Counted from the stretch's first letter, positions 20,006 to 29,544 are shown. The stretch is DNA of 64,000 nucleotides from Bizionia saleffrena (GCF_008086175.1 NZ_VSKM01000015.1:1-64000), one strand, 5' to 3'. The notes: generated from the letters alone by a model not told the origin. Numbers and translations: made by a program.

Positions 20006-20512
20006 TTAAACTTCCATTTCAAATAATGTAAATTCACCAGCTTTGTAATGCTCCGGCAAATTGGGAGTTTGGTCTAAAAAACTAATCCCTTTATTGGTAA
20101 AACCACAGCTAGAATAATACGCATTAATTTTGTCGTTTTTGGCGTGTGTATCTAGTCGAATAAACGATTTGTTAAGTTTTACAGCTAGCGTTTTCGACCA
20201 ATCAACAATTGCTGTAACATACCCGCGACCACGATAATCGGGGTGCGTTGCAATACGGTGTAAATATAATGCTGGATCTTTATTGGCGTCTTTCCAAATG
20301 ATAGGGTTATCGAAAGCAATTAAAAAGGTACATACTACCGTGTCGTCTTCTTTAATAACAAAATGGCGTTCATTTTTAATTTCAGCTTCAATTTGTGCAC
20401 GATCGAAACCGTTCCAACTATTATTTTGATGTTGTTTCTGATATTTAGTAGCTTCATCATAGAGGTGAAAAATAGCATCGATATCTCCTGAACACGTGTT
20501 TTGAATAGTCAT
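20006..20512 (-). CDS. GNAT-family N-acetyltransferase
   Basis: 168 residues with the GNAT fold order. The acetyl-CoA pyrophosphate loop is HPDYRGRGYVTAIVDWSKTLA at about 92-112 (R/Q-x-x-G-x-G/A motif as YRGRGY). The preceding beta-strand is LYLHRIAT, and the late motif is AYYSSCGFTNKG. The substrate is not predictable. It lies about 30 bases after the sodium:solute symporter stop, so it may be cotranscribed with the PIG-L deacetylase and symporter. A link between acetylation and the deacetylase is possible but unproven. Confidence 0.88.
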   Translation of the reverse strand: MTIQNTCSGDIDAIFHLYDEATKYQKQHQNNSWNGFDRAQIEAEIKNERHFVIKEDDTVVCTFLIAFDNPIIWKDANKDPALYLHRIATHPDYRGRGYVTAIVDWSKTLAVKLNKSFIRLDTHAKNDKINAYYSSCGFTNKGISFLDQTPNLPEHYKAGEFTLFEMEV

Positions 20513-20541
20513 TTGTTATCTAAATTAAAGCGTTTCAATAT

Positions 20542-22230
20542 TTATTTGGATTTCTGAAGCGTTTGAAGCAAACAAGAAATAGCGATTACGATAGCACAAC
20601 CCACAAAATTAAGCCATAAAAACGGAAGGTTTATTATTTCATATTCATTTAAAAAGAAGAGCGCAATAACAATAACCTGAGTTAATAATGCGGCTACAAA
20701 AACCGCCTGCCCTTTTACAAACTTAAAGAAAAATGCAAGAAAGAATACCCCTAAAACGTTACCGTAAAATATAGAACCAATAATATTTACCAACTGAATT
20801 AAATTCTCGGCTAAATTGGCGACGCACGCAATACCAATAGCGATACTACCCCAAAGTAAAGTAAAGTACTTCGAGACTTTTACCATTTGTAATTCTGATT
20901 TTTCGCTAGTGTTTCGCTTGTATAAATCTAAAGTAGTGGTGCTGGCTAATGCATTCAATTCACTAGCGGTACTAGACATTGCTGCACTTAAAATAACGGC
21001 GAGTAAAAGACCAATTAATCCACGCGGCAAATTGTTTAAGATAAAGTGAATAAACACATAATCTTTATCGTTGCTTTCTACTTTTATACTTTTAGAGACT
21101 CCTGCTCTATCAATAAGTTCTCGGGCTTCGTTTCTTAAATCGTCACTCGTTGCGTTAGCGGTAGCGATAAAATTTTGCATTTCTTCGTTACCAGTATCGG
21201 CATAATTCTTTATGAGTTGCTTTTTGTCATTAAAAATTTGTTTTTGCTCTTCTTGAAGTTGCTTGTACTCGTCAGCATATTTCGAGTTTAAAACCACCTC
21301 TGTGGCTGTAGGATTAAAATTGACTGGCGATTCGTTAAACTGATAAAATACAAAGACCATAACCCCCACCAATAAGATAAAAAACTGCATCGGTATTTTT
21401 AATAATCCATTAAAGATTAAACCCATTTGCATTTCTTTTACCGATTTTCCAGAAAGGTAACGCTGCACTTGACTTTGGTCGGTACCAAAATACGAAAGCA
21501 TTAAAAAGGTACCCCCAATAATTCCCGTCCAAAAGGTATAACGATTATTTAAATTGAAAGAGAAATCTAGAATCTCCATTTTACCACTAGCACCCGCAAT
21601 GTCTAAAGCTTTAGTGAAAGAAATATCAGCAGGAAGTTTGCTTACTATTATAAAAAAAGCGATAAACATTCCGGTAAAAATTACTGCCATTTGATGCTTT
21701 TGTGTGACGCTAACAGCTTTTGTTCCACCAGACACCGTATAAATAATGACCAAAACGCCAATAATTATATTTAAGAGTAATAAGTTCCAGCCCAACACAG
21801 CCGATAATATAATGGCTGGTGCAAAAATGGTAATTCCCGCCGCGAGACCACGCTGTATTAAAAAGAGGATTGCGGTTAGGGTTCGCGTCTTTAAATCGAA
21901 TCTATTTTCTAAAAACTCGTAAGCGGTATATACTTTTAAACGGTGGTATAACGGTATAAAAACCATACAGATAACTACCATCGCAATCGGAAGTCCGAAA
22001 TAGAACTGAACAAATCCCATCCCGGAATGGAACGCTTGTCCTGGCGTCGATAAAAAGGTGATTGCACTAGCTTGCGTTGCCATTACCGATAAACCAATGG
22101 TCCACCATTTAGCATCGCTTCCGCCGCGAATATAATCTTCAACATTTTTACTCCCTCTGGTTTTGTAAGTTCCATACACTACAATAGTGAGAAGTGTCAC
22201 TATTAAAACAATCCAATCTAATGCTTGCAT
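20542..22230 (-). CDS. Sodium:solute symporter (SSS family)
   Basis: 562 residues with about 13-14 hydrophobic helices, inner membrane. The family core is clear: YIRGGSDAKWWTIGLSVMAT near residue 40, then SAITFLSTPGQAF, the YTAYEFLENRFD segment near 95, GTKAVSVTQKHQ near 170, and SYFGTDQSQVQRYLSGKS near 245. A polar insert at about 305-380, rich in Lys, Glu and Asn, separates helices; similar Bacteroidota symporters often carry it. The substrate, probably a sugar or sialic-acid-like compound, is unknown. It starts four bases after a 31-codon membrane peptide gene and follows a PIG-L deacetylase. Confidence 0.92.
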   Translation of the reverse strand: MQALDWIVLIVTLLTIVVYGTYKTRGSKNVEDYIRGGSDAKWWTIGLSVMATQASAITFLSTPGQAFHSGMGFVQFYFGLPIAMVVICMVFIPLYHRLKVYTAYEFLENRFDLKTRTLTAILFLIQRGLAAGITIFAPAIILSAVLGWNLLLLNIIIGVLVIIYTVSGGTKAVSVTQKHQMAVIFTGMFIAFFIIVSKLPADISFTKALDIAGASGKMEILDFSFNLNNRYTFWTGIIGGTFLMLSYFGTDQSQVQRYLSGKSVKEMQMGLIFNGLLKIPMQFFILLVGVMVFVFYQFNESPVNFNPTATEVVLNSKYADEYKQLQEEQKQIFNDKKQLIKNYADTGNEEMQNFIATANATSDDLRNEARELIDRAGVSKSIKVESNDKDYVFIHFILNNLPRGLIGLLLAVILSAAMSSTASELNALASTTTLDLYKRNTSEKSELQMVKVSKYFTLLWGSIAIGIACVANLAENLIQLVNIIGSIFYGNVLGVFFLAFFFKFVKGQAVFVAALLTQVIVIALFFLNEYEIINLPFLWLNFVGCAIVIAISCLLQTLQKSK

Positions 22231-22233
22231 AAC

Positions 22234-22329
22234 TTAAAACGCTTTCATTATTAAATAAAAAATGATAATATATACAGCATTAGCAACCAAAACGATGGTG
22301 TATAGTGACTTCCATTTGTACTTGTCCAT
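22234..22329 (-). CDS. 31-residue single-helix membrane peptide
   Basis: A short ORF begins MDKYKWKSLYT, continues with a hydrophobic helix (VLVANAVYIIIFYLIM) and ends KAF. Its stop lies three bases before the ATG of the symporter, and it begins about 13 bases after the PIG-L stop, so it fits exactly in the gap of one operon. A basic N-terminus and one helix suggest an inner-membrane peptide with its N-terminus inside. I recall similar unnamed peptides ahead of SSS transporters in flavobacteria, so it may be a small symporter subunit, but this is inference. Confidence 0.65.
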   Translation of the reverse strand: MDKYKWKSLYTIVLVANAVYIIIFYLIMKAF

Positions 22330-22342
22330 AATGTATTATGTT

Positions 22343-24850
22343 TTAATTTTTTAAAGATATCGTTTCTTTTCCTACCGAAAGGATGTTAGCAAATAAGCGA
22401 TACGCTCCAGAAACTCCTGCAGGAAATTCTCTAAAAAAGCTTAACCCCGTGTATATATAATGACCTTTGCCGTATTTTGCAACTAATAAACTTCCTTTTT
22501 TAGGGGTTTCGTTTATGTCGTGTAATGATAAAATAGGCGTGAAGTGCTTATCCCATTGATTCGGGAAATATAAACCACGTTCTTGCGTCCAGCCTTCAAA
22601 ATCTTTTTGTGTAATCGTGTTTGGGTAATTTAATAAAGAATGGTTAGGTTCTAAAAAAGTAACCTCTGCAAATTCATCAGTAACACGATCTTTAGATAAT
22701 GATAGCGGGAACGGCGCTACATTTTCAGTTAAAAGCCTATGATTGGTGTTATATTGCACAACCATATTTCCTCCGTTTTTTACGAAATCAAATAGAATTT
22801 CTTGTTTAAATTTTAATTCTTCAACAGTATTATAAGCACGAATACCAATTACAACGGCATCATATTTACTTAGGTTTGCCGGCGTAATAGCAGCGGGTTT
22901 TATAATATCTACGGTGTAACCAATTTGTCTTAAACTTTCTGGTACAACATCACCTGCACCCTCAATATAAGCGATATTTTCTCCTTGCTTTTTAATATCT
23001 AAACGCACCACTTTACTTTCACTAGGGAGTAGAACGGTCTGGTACGGAATATGGTCGTAATCAATCTCTATTAATTCGTTGGTGTACGATTGATTTCCGA
23101 TAGTTACTTTTGGTGTGAGGCTCCCTTCATCTTGATATTCTGGAGGAATTACCGTGAACACTAAATGTTGCTCTTGTCCCTTATACGTAATATTTACTTT
23201 CTGATGTTTTGGTAAAACACGCCATCCTTCTGGGTGATTTATGCTTACAAAGCCCTCTAAATTATCTTTTCCAGCTTTAACAATTACAGGAATTTCTTTA
23301 GCACTTTTAGTATCGAAAATGATAACTTTCTCTGCGATTTTTACTGAAGCTTCCGGGATAATTTCAAACGGTTTGTACGTTTCTCCTTTAACAGGATCAT
23401 TTGTTTTAAAAACGACGGGTTTTATATACGGAATAGTAACGCCGTTAATAGACATGTTAAAAGTGACATTAAAATAACTCGGTGTTTCTGGAAGGCCGAT
23501 GAGTTCCTTGTTAGACACTTTGTACATTCCTAAAGTTCCTTTTTCGGTAAGCCAATATGGAGTAGTAATCACCTTTTTATTTGAAGGTGTAAAGGTTTCT
23601 TGCAGTGCTATTTTTATATTTTCTAATAATGTGATGTTTTTAGAAATACTGAGGTTATTAGGAATAACTACGGAAGCCAGCGTTATATTTTGAGAACTTC
23701 TATTTATAATTTCAAGATCTAATTTCACCTTGTCATTAACGGTGGCGTGTGCTGTATTTGCTACCGCTTCTAAATATAAACCAGTGCAAGCTGAAATAAT
23801 ATTTTTTAATTCTTTAGATTTTATAGCTTTCCAATGGGCGTTCTCAATAGCTTGAAGTAACGTGTAGGCTTGGGTTAAACCTTCAATTGAAGCCGACGGG
23901 TTTTTAAAATCGAAATCACGTTGTACCTTTTCAAGAAGTGTTCCAATCGCCTGTCCGCCTTTAACACGATTCCAAGAGGTATCAATCCCATCAAAAAGGT
24001 CAGACTTGTCTATAGGCATATCACCTTTTATCAATTCCAAATAATCGAGACTCGACCCTCGTGTTCCTGTGTCTCCAAAACCTTGAGATTTATGTTGACT
24101 GCGGCTTAAAGACGCGATTTCGGTATTGCTTTTTCCCTTAGAAGCGTAGTAGGTACCAATGTCTATGGATAACAAGTGAGATTTATCGGCCGCATCAAAT
24201 TTATCTTGACCACCATAAAACCAATACGACGTATTAAAAAATAAACGTTGTGGTTGCCAAGTGCCAAATTCTTGCACTTGATTTTTATAGGCCGCAGGAT
24301 CGTTTGCGACATCAAAAGCTTCAACACTTAACATTGCAGAACTTGTGTGGTGACCGTGAGTTGTGCCTGGACTTCTGTGGTCGAAACGATTAATAATAAC
24401 ATCTGGTTTAAATTCGCGAATGGCTAAAACCACATCGCTTAGCACTTCGTTTTTATTCCAAATCGCTAAGGTTTCGTCGGGATGTTTAGAGTATCCAAAA
24501 TCGTTAGCACGTGTAAATAATTGTTCGCCACCATCTATGCCTCTGGCAGTTAGTAACTCTTGTGTTCTAATAACACCTAAAAGTTCTCTAATTTCTGGGC
24601 CAATTAAATTTTGTCCGCCATCGCCCCGTGTTAGCGATAAATAAGCGGTTCGGGCATTAACGTTGTTAACCATATACGAAATAAGGCGAGTATTTTCATC
24701 GTCTGGGTGAGCGGCAACATACAGTACAGAACCTAGAAAATTAAGCTTTTCTATAGCATCGTATATTTGGGAAGCATTTGGCTTTTTAGGATGTTGAGCA
24801 GTTAGAGAAAACGTTACTGATAACAGCAATACAACAAGTAATTTTTGCAT
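22343..24850 (-). CDS. Large PIG-L family deacetylase
   Basis: 835 residues, about three times a minimal PIG-L enzyme. A signal peptide (residues 1-18, ending TAQ) suggests export. The zinc-dependent deacetylase domain follows: AAHPDDEN near residue 46 with the metal-binding HPDD, and later HRSPGTTHGHHTSS with the second histidine cluster. After about residue 350 come beta-rich segments. A final region (about 620-830) resembles a class I glutamine-amidotransferase-like fold (YDAVVIGIRAYNTV, FVKNGGNMVVQYNTN, GKGHYIYTGLSF). It probably removes N-acetyl groups from amino sugars. It heads the unit with the small peptide, symporter and acetyltransferase. Confidence 0.88.
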   Translation of the reverse strand: MQKLLVVLLLSVTFSLTAQHPKKPNASQIYDAIEKLNFLGSVLYVAAHPDDENTRLISYMVNNVNARTAYLSLTRGDGGQNLIGPEIRELLGVIRTQELLTARGIDGGEQLFTRANDFGYSKHPDETLAIWNKNEVLSDVVLAIREFKPDVIINRFDHRSPGTTHGHHTSSAMLSVEAFDVANDPAAYKNQVQEFGTWQPQRLFFNTSYWFYGGQDKFDAADKSHLLSIDIGTYYASKGKSNTEIASLSRSQHKSQGFGDTGTRGSSLDYLELIKGDMPIDKSDLFDGIDTSWNRVKGGQAIGTLLEKVQRDFDFKNPSASIEGLTQAYTLLQAIENAHWKAIKSKELKNIISACTGLYLEAVANTAHATVNDKVKLDLEIINRSSQNITLASVVIPNNLSISKNITLLENIKIALQETFTPSNKKVITTPYWLTEKGTLGMYKVSNKELIGLPETPSYFNVTFNMSINGVTIPYIKPVVFKTNDPVKGETYKPFEIIPEASVKIAEKVIIFDTKSAKEIPVIVKAGKDNLEGFVSINHPEGWRVLPKHQKVNITYKGQEQHLVFTVIPPEYQDEGSLTPKVTIGNQSYTNELIEIDYDHIPYQTVLLPSESKVVRLDIKKQGENIAYIEGAGDVVPESLRQIGYTVDIIKPAAITPANLSKYDAVVIGIRAYNTVEELKFKQEILFDFVKNGGNMVVQYNTNHRLLTENVAPFPLSLSKDRVTDEFAEVTFLEPNHSLLNYPNTITQKDFEGWTQERGLYFPNQWDKHFTPILSLHDINETPKKGSLLVAKYGKGHYIYTGLSFFREFPAGVSGAYRLFANILSVGKETISLKN

Positions 24851-25027
24851 TATAGACTTTAAGTTTGTGGTGTTAGCTAATGGGGTTAGGAAGATAACAT
24901 TTATGTAAATAACATCTACTACGCTAAATCAAACTGTGCTACTAATAAACCTAAGAACCAAATATAAAAAGAAAAGCAGCGTATAAAATGGGTTTAAGTT
25001 CAATTTAACGTTATTTAACTTTTGCGC

Positions 25028-26104
25028 TTATAACCACTTTTTACGTTTAAAGTAATATAGCATTCCTAAGAAAATAACAATCATAACAGCCCATAAAATA
25101 TGGTAACTATATTTATAATGTAATTCTGGAATATTATCGAAATTCATTCCATAAATACCAGCAATAAATGTTAGCGGAATAAAAATAGTAGCAATGATGG
25201 TTAATACTTTCATTACCTCGTTCATTCGGTTGCTAATGGTGGTCATATACATATCCATCAAGCCCCAAATCATTTCTCGATAAATATCTATGGTATCTGA
25301 TACTTGAATAATATGATCGTACACGTCACCAAAATAATGTAATGTTTTAGGGTCGATAAGCTTGTTTTCGCTTTTATCGATACGACTTATAATTTCCCGT
25401 AAAGGAAAAATAGCACGACGAATTTTTAAAATTTCGCGTTTAAGACTTTGGATATCGGTGGTAATTTCTTCTTTAGTTTCACCTTCGAATAAATGATCTT
25501 CAAGGTCTTCAATTTTATTACCCATAGTTTCGATAATAGCGTAGTAATGGTCTACAACCGAATCAATTAAAGCATACAATAAATAATCGGATCCCAAACT
25601 GCGAATACGTCCTTTAGATTGGCGAATGCGCTCGCGAAGAGCGTCGAAAACATCGCCCTCAGATTCCTGAAATGATAATACGTAGTTATGTCCTAATACA
25701 AAACAGACTTGTTCTGATACGATTTTCTCTTCGCTATCGTAATACATCATCTTTAAAACGATGAAGAGATACTCTTCATAATCGTCAATCTTAGGGCGTT
25801 GACCTGTGTTAACGATGTCTTCTAAAACTAAGGGGTGAAGATTATAATGATTGCCAACTTTTTCAATTTCGGCAATATGGTTTAAACCATTAATATTAAT
25901 CCACGTAACAGAATCGGTGGTTTTAAAATGAAACGCTTCTTCTACCGTCTTTAATTCTTGTTCTTTAAAGTGACTGGAATTATAATCGAAAGACTCAATA
26001 AACAGATTAGATGTTTTATTACCGGTGTACACTAAAGCACCAGGAACTTGACCGAGTTGTTTTTTATAATTTTGAGTTCTGTTTTTAGGTTTCCTTTTAG
26101 ACAT
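25028..26104 (-). CDS. corA: Magnesium/cobalt transporter CorA
   Basis: 358 residues. The large cytoplasmic domain spans about 1-290, with WININGLNHIAEIEKVG near residue 70 and LVLEDIVNTGQRPKIDDYE near 93. Two C-terminal membrane helices follow. The signature selectivity loop YGMNF stands after the first helix (ATIFIPLTFIAGIYGMNF), and the protein ends with basic FKRKKWL. CorA forms pentameric Mg2+ channels in the inner membrane. It is the last gene of an operon after the MscS-type channel, ten bases away. Confidence 0.94.
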   Translation of the reverse strand: MSKRKPKNRTQNYKKQLGQVPGALVYTGNKTSNLFIESFDYNSSHFKEQELKTVEEAFHFKTTDSVTWININGLNHIAEIEKVGNHYNLHPLVLEDIVNTGQRPKIDDYEEYLFIVLKMMYYDSEEKIVSEQVCFVLGHNYVLSFQESEGDVFDALRERIRQSKGRIRSLGSDYLLYALIDSVVDHYYAIIETMGNKIEDLEDHLFEGETKEEITTDIQSLKREILKIRRAIFPLREIISRIDKSENKLIDPKTLHYFGDVYDHIIQVSDTIDIYREMIWGLMDMYMTTISNRMNEVMKVLTIIATIFIPLTFIAGIYGMNFDNIPELHYKYSYHILWAVMIVIFLGMLYYFKRKKWL

Positions 26105-26114
26105 AGGTTAAGGT

Positions 26115-26645
26115 TTAATGAAAATCGCCAAAATCTTCGATAGCATCTTTCTGAATTAAAGTTACAGCTTTTTGAAGAATTAAGTTATTGGGATAGGTCA
26201 CTAAATTACCATCGTCTAATCGTAAATGCAATTGAAACGCTCTAATGTCTTCAATAATGGCTTCGATAGGGTAGTCTTTATCGTGTATTTGTATTTTGTC
26301 GCCTACTTTATAAGGAAACGAGAAAAACATAATAATTCCCGAAGTAATATTACTTAAAATAGACCAAATAGCAAATAAAGCAATACCTATTACTGCGAAT
26401 ACAGATGAAAATACAAGCGATATGTCTCTAACCTCTACACCAAATACAAAAGCTTCAACTAAAATTAGTATAAAGAATAAAACAACGGTAAGATAACGAC
26501 AAATTAAGCCAATTCTGGCATCGTTGACACCTCTTTTATGACCAATTTTTCTAATAGCTAATCGTGCAAGAGCCCTAATAATTATAAAAATTATTATTAT
26601 TATAACGGAGTTAATAAGTTGCGTTTTGTAAATTTCTGAGACCAT
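26115..26645 (-). CDS. Small MscS-type mechanosensitive channel
   Basis: 176 residues from the ATG at 26645; an in-frame TTG at 26675 is less likely. Three hydrophobic segments are followed by the MscS beta domain. The pore-lining and beta region is visible as FAVIGIALFAIWSILSNITSG then IIMFFSFPYKVGDKIQIHD and IEAIIEDIRAFQLHLRLDDG then NLVTYPNNLI. It lacks the long C-terminal domain of E. coli MscS. Such proteins release solutes on osmotic downshock or pass ions. It lies between maf and corA with short gaps on both sides. Confidence 0.88.
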   Translation of the reverse strand: MVSEIYKTQLINSVIIIIIFIIIRALARLAIRKIGHKRGVNDARIGLICRYLTVVLFFILILVEAFVFGVEVRDISLVFSSVFAVIGIALFAIWSILSNITSGIIMFFSFPYKVGDKIQIHDKDYPIEAIIEDIRAFQLHLRLDDGNLVTYPNNLILQKAVTLIQKDAIEDFGDFH

Positions 26646-26709
26646 TAATACTACTTTTACTGTAAAGGTAAGCAAGCGCTTCTTTACAAAATATTATTAT
26701 AACATAACA

Positions 26710-27306
26710 TTAATAATTGTTTTCTGCGATGGCAATTAACGTGCTGTATACGAGGTGTGTTGGTAAGCCCATGACGTTAAAATAAGAGCCTTCAATTTTG
26801 GTAACACCAATTTGCCCTATCCATTCTTGTATGCCGTAAGCACCTGCTTTGTCTAAGGGCGAATAAGTATTAATATAATACCAAATCTCTTCTTCTGAAA
26901 GCACTCTAAAGGTAACTTTAGTGACTGCATTTATTGTTTTTTGAAAGGTGGTATTTCTAATACAAACCGACGTGATAACATCGTGTGTTTTACCGCTTAA
27001 TGAAGAAATCATTTCGAAAGCGTCAGCATTATTTTTGGGTTTTCCTAAAGCCTTATTATTGTGCCAAACAATAGTATCGCTAGTGACAAGAATATCGTTT
27101 GGTTTTAGTTCCTCTAGAAAAGGTAAAGATTTTAACTGTGCTAAATAATCGCTAATTTCAAAATGACGTAATCGCAGCGGGTATTCTTCTTTTATGGGTT
27201 TTAAACGGACTTCAAAATCTAAACCTAAATCCTTAAAAAAACCGTGTCTTCTGGGAGAGCCAGAAGCTAGAATAATATGTTTGCCTTTAAGTTTTTCGTT
27301 GAGCAT
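26710..27306 (-). CDS. maf: Maf-like nucleotide pyrophosphatase
   Basis: 198 residues, family size. Maf/YceF proteins hydrolyse non-canonical or modified nucleoside triphosphates (dTTP, UTP, m7GTP) and influence septation when overproduced. The signature opening ILASGSPRRHGFFKDLGLDF, the catalytic-acid segment VTSDTIVWHN, LGKPKNNADAFEMISSLSGK then THDVITSV, and the late DKAGAYGIQEWIG with YFNVMGLP are all present. The stop of the upstream UbiA-type gene lies in the adjacent position, indicating tight operon packing. Confidence 0.94.
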   Translation of the reverse strand: MLNEKLKGKHIILASGSPRRHGFFKDLGLDFEVRLKPIKEEYPLRLRHFEISDYLAQLKSLPFLEELKPNDILVTSDTIVWHNNKALGKPKNNADAFEMISSLSGKTHDVITSVCIRNTTFQKTINAVTKVTFRVLSEEEIWYYINTYSPLDKAGAYGIQEWIGQIGVTKIEGSYFNVMGLPTHLVYSTLIAIAENNY

Positions 27307-27308
27307 AT

Positions 27309-28217
27309 CTAAAATATAAAACGATACAATAGCATCGAGAACATACCGGTTACCATTATTACTTTTAGCATTAAACTTACGTGTTTAAACTGGGATTTCG
27401 TTTTTGCCATAAATAATTTAATAGCGGTATAAATTAGCGGACCAATTACAGCAATTAAAAAGTAAGCGATAGCATCGCTATGCATAAATAAATAAGCTGA
27501 TATATAATAACTTATAACAAATATGGTGAAAATAGTTACACCAAATGCGGTTTTCCCTGTGCGCAATTTCCCTAAAAGAATAGGTAGCGTTTGCATTCCT
27601 TGTTTATGGTCGCCATCGACATCTATAATATCTTTAACGATTTCTCGAATAAAATTAATTAAAAACGCAAATACAGCATAATCTGTAAGCACCTCGAACA
27701 TCGTTGATTGAATACTTTGGTTAGAAAGTGTTATCGCTGGAATTAACTCGAAAACACCAACAATAATAATGCTAAATCCAACTAATAAAGAAATAATAAT
27801 ATTTCCTGCAACAGCAATTTGCTTTAAATAGATAGCATAGATATATAGCAACGCAGCAATAACAACGAATAAACTAAAGAAGGCAGGTTTACCAATGGTT
27901 TGCGATAGATAAAAACCTAATAACACCCCAGTAATTGTGAATGCAAAATAGAGATTGTAGGCGATATTCTCTTTTATTTTTTTTCCAATAATAACTTTAT
28001 TGGGCTTATTTATAGTGTCGGTTTCAACATCGTAAATATCATTAATAATGTAACCTCCTGCTGCAATGCAAACGGTACTTAAAATAAGAAACGCAAACCC
28101 TAACGAGCTTAGTGTCGTGTCTATGGCAAACGCAGGAAATAAAGCATATTTAATAAGCAGCTGTACAACAGCTACCATTAATAAATTTTTATAACGTATT
28201 AGTTTTAAAAAGCTCAT
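27309..28217 (-). CDS. UbiA-family prenyltransferase (geranylgeranylglycerol-phosphate synthase type)
   Basis: 302 residues with about nine membrane helices. UbiA enzymes transfer polyprenyl groups to aromatic or glycerol-phosphate acceptors. The first aspartate-rich motif is NDIYDVETDTINKP (residues about 60-73, NDxxDxxxD). The second is DIIDVDGDHKQGMQTLP (about 195-211). Flavobacterial homologues in this operon are usually named geranylgeranylglycerol-phosphate geranylgeranyltransferase, but the acceptor cannot be read from sequence. Gene spacing with maf (2 bases) and the KdsC-like gene (27 bases) supports one transcript. Confidence 0.88.
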   Translation of the reverse strand: MSFLKLIRYKNLLMVAVVQLLIKYALFPAFAIDTTLSSLGFAFLILSTVCIAAGGYIINDIYDVETDTINKPNKVIIGKKIKENIAYNLYFAFTITGVLLGFYLSQTIGKPAFFSLFVVIAALLYIYAIYLKQIAVAGNIIISLLVGFSIIIVGVFELIPAITLSNQSIQSTMFEVLTDYAVFAFLINFIREIVKDIIDVDGDHKQGMQTLPILLGKLRTGKTAFGVTIFTIFVISYYISAYLFMHSDAIAYFLIAVIGPLIYTAIKLFMAKTKSQFKHVSLMLKVIMVTGMFSMLLYRFIF

Positions 28218-28244
28218 TACTATTTAATTTTTTTATAATTATGG

Positions 28245-28778
28245 TTAGTGTGCTTCAGCATTAAAATTAGCATCCCAGTTATCCTGAACTTTCAAAACTT
28301 GCTCTATAACATCGCGAACGCAACCTTTACCGCCATTTTTGTGTGAAATATATTTAGAGATCACTTTAACTTCTCCAACGGCATCTTGCGGGCAGGCCGC
28401 TAATCCAGCACAGCGCATAACAGGAATGTCTGGGATATCGTCGCCCATATATAACACGTTTTCGGTATTGATATTCTTTTCTGAAATATAGGTATTAAAC
28501 GGCTCGATTTTTAAGTGTGCTCCTAAAAACACATCGGTAATACCCAAGTTATTTAAACGTAAACGCACGCCTTCATTAGTGCCTCCAGAAATAATGCAGA
28601 CGTTATACCCTTTTATTAGGGCTTGCTTTAATGCATAACCATCTTTTACATTCATTGTGCGCAGCATTTCGCCTTTTGCGGTAATCGTAACATTTCCATC
28701 GGTAAGCACACCATCGACATCAAAAATAAATGTGGTGATGTGTTCTAAATATTCTTTATAGCTTTTACTAGTGTCCAT
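28245..28778 (-). CDS. kdsC: KdsC-like HAD phosphatase
   Basis: 177 residues, the cap-less HAD type that forms tetramers. KdsC dephosphorylates 3-deoxy-D-manno-octulosonate 8-phosphate in lipopolysaccharide core synthesis. Motif I is FDVDGVLTDG (nucleophile Asp near residue 19), motif II ISGGTNEGVR, and motif III/IV YMGDDIPDIPVM near 112. The C-terminal AVISKYISHKNG-like segment reads VISKYISHKNGGKGCVRD. The ATG overlaps the end of the upstream DUF2520 gene by about 11 bases. Other KDO genes are not in the window, so a related sugar phosphate remains possible. Confidence 0.9.
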   Translation of the reverse strand: MDTSKSYKEYLEHITTFIFDVDGVLTDGNVTITAKGEMLRTMNVKDGYALKQALIKGYNVCIISGGTNEGVRLRLNNLGITDVFLGAHLKIEPFNTYISEKNINTENVLYMGDDIPDIPVMRCAGLAACPQDAVGEVKVISKYISHKNGGKGCVRDVIEQVLKVQDNWDANFNAEAH

Positions 28779-29526
28779 GCGTATTTTTTATAGATTGTGT
28801 GAGTAGGGTATAAATAGCTTGATGCTCTTCTTTTTCTAATTGCTTTAAATGCCTTTTTATTGTTTTTTTATCATTCCGTTTCGCTGGCCCTGTTTGCGCC
28901 ATATAAGGCGAAATGGTTTCAATTTTTGCCGCTGTTTCTTTAATTAACGGTTTTAAAATATCGAATTCTACACCTTGAGACTCTGTGATTTCGTGCGCAA
29001 TTCTATAGAGTTGATTACTGAAATTATTTACAAATACCGCCGCTAAATGAAGTGCTTGCCGCTGATCTGTGTTTACTTTATGAGGGTGGGCACCAATAGC
29101 TTTTGCTAATTTTTTAAGTACTTTTAAATCGTCTTTTTTCAAAGCTTCCACACAAATTGGAATAGCACTAAAATCGACAGTGGTATCTTTAGAAAAGGTT
29201 TGCAACGGATAGAAAACGCCGCGATTATGTTTTTTCTCTATCGCATACAAGCTCGTGCTGCCCGAGGTGTGTACCACTAATCGGTTAGAAAACGTAAGCT
29301 GCTCTGATAAGGTTTCGATAGCATCGTCGCTAACGGCTAATATGTAAACGTCTGCTTCTTTTAATGCTGATAGATCATCGGTAACAGCAACTTTGTTTTT
29401 ATGTAAATCAATCGTTTTTAAATGCCTGTTGTACCACTGCACAACAGTAACTTCTTCTGAAGCGAAAAAGGCCTTAAATAGGTGAGTGGCTACATTTCCA
29501 GCGCCAAGAATAACTACTTTAATCAT
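28768..29526 (-). CDS. Rossmann-fold DUF2520 protein
   Basis: 252 residues. The N-terminal Rossmann domain has the nucleotide-binding glycine motif VVILGAGNVATHL, similar to NADP-dependent F420 or pyrroline-5-carboxylate reductases. The C-terminal DUF2520 domain has HPHKVNTDQRQALHLAAVFV then NNFSNQLY around residues 150-180 and a helical end. The exact reaction is unknown. It heads the operon DUF2520-kdsC-ubiA-maf-mscS-corA, an order often seen in flavobacteria. A glycine motif and conserved HSGS-type segment (VVHTSGSTSLY) support an oxidoreductase. Confidence 0.88.
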   Translation of the reverse strand: MIKVVILGAGNVATHLFKAFFASEEVTVVQWYNRHLKTIDLHKNKVAVTDDLSALKEADVYILAVSDDAIETLSEQLTFSNRLVVHTSGSTSLYAIEKKHNRGVFYPLQTFSKDTTVDFSAIPICVEALKKDDLKVLKKLAKAIGAHPHKVNTDQRQALHLAAVFVNNFSNQLYRIAHEITESQGVEFDILKPLIKETAAKIETISPYMAQTGPAKRNDKKTIKRHLKQLEKEEHQAIYTLLTQSIKNTHGH

Positions 29527-29544
29527 TCGGCAAAAGTAACTAAA

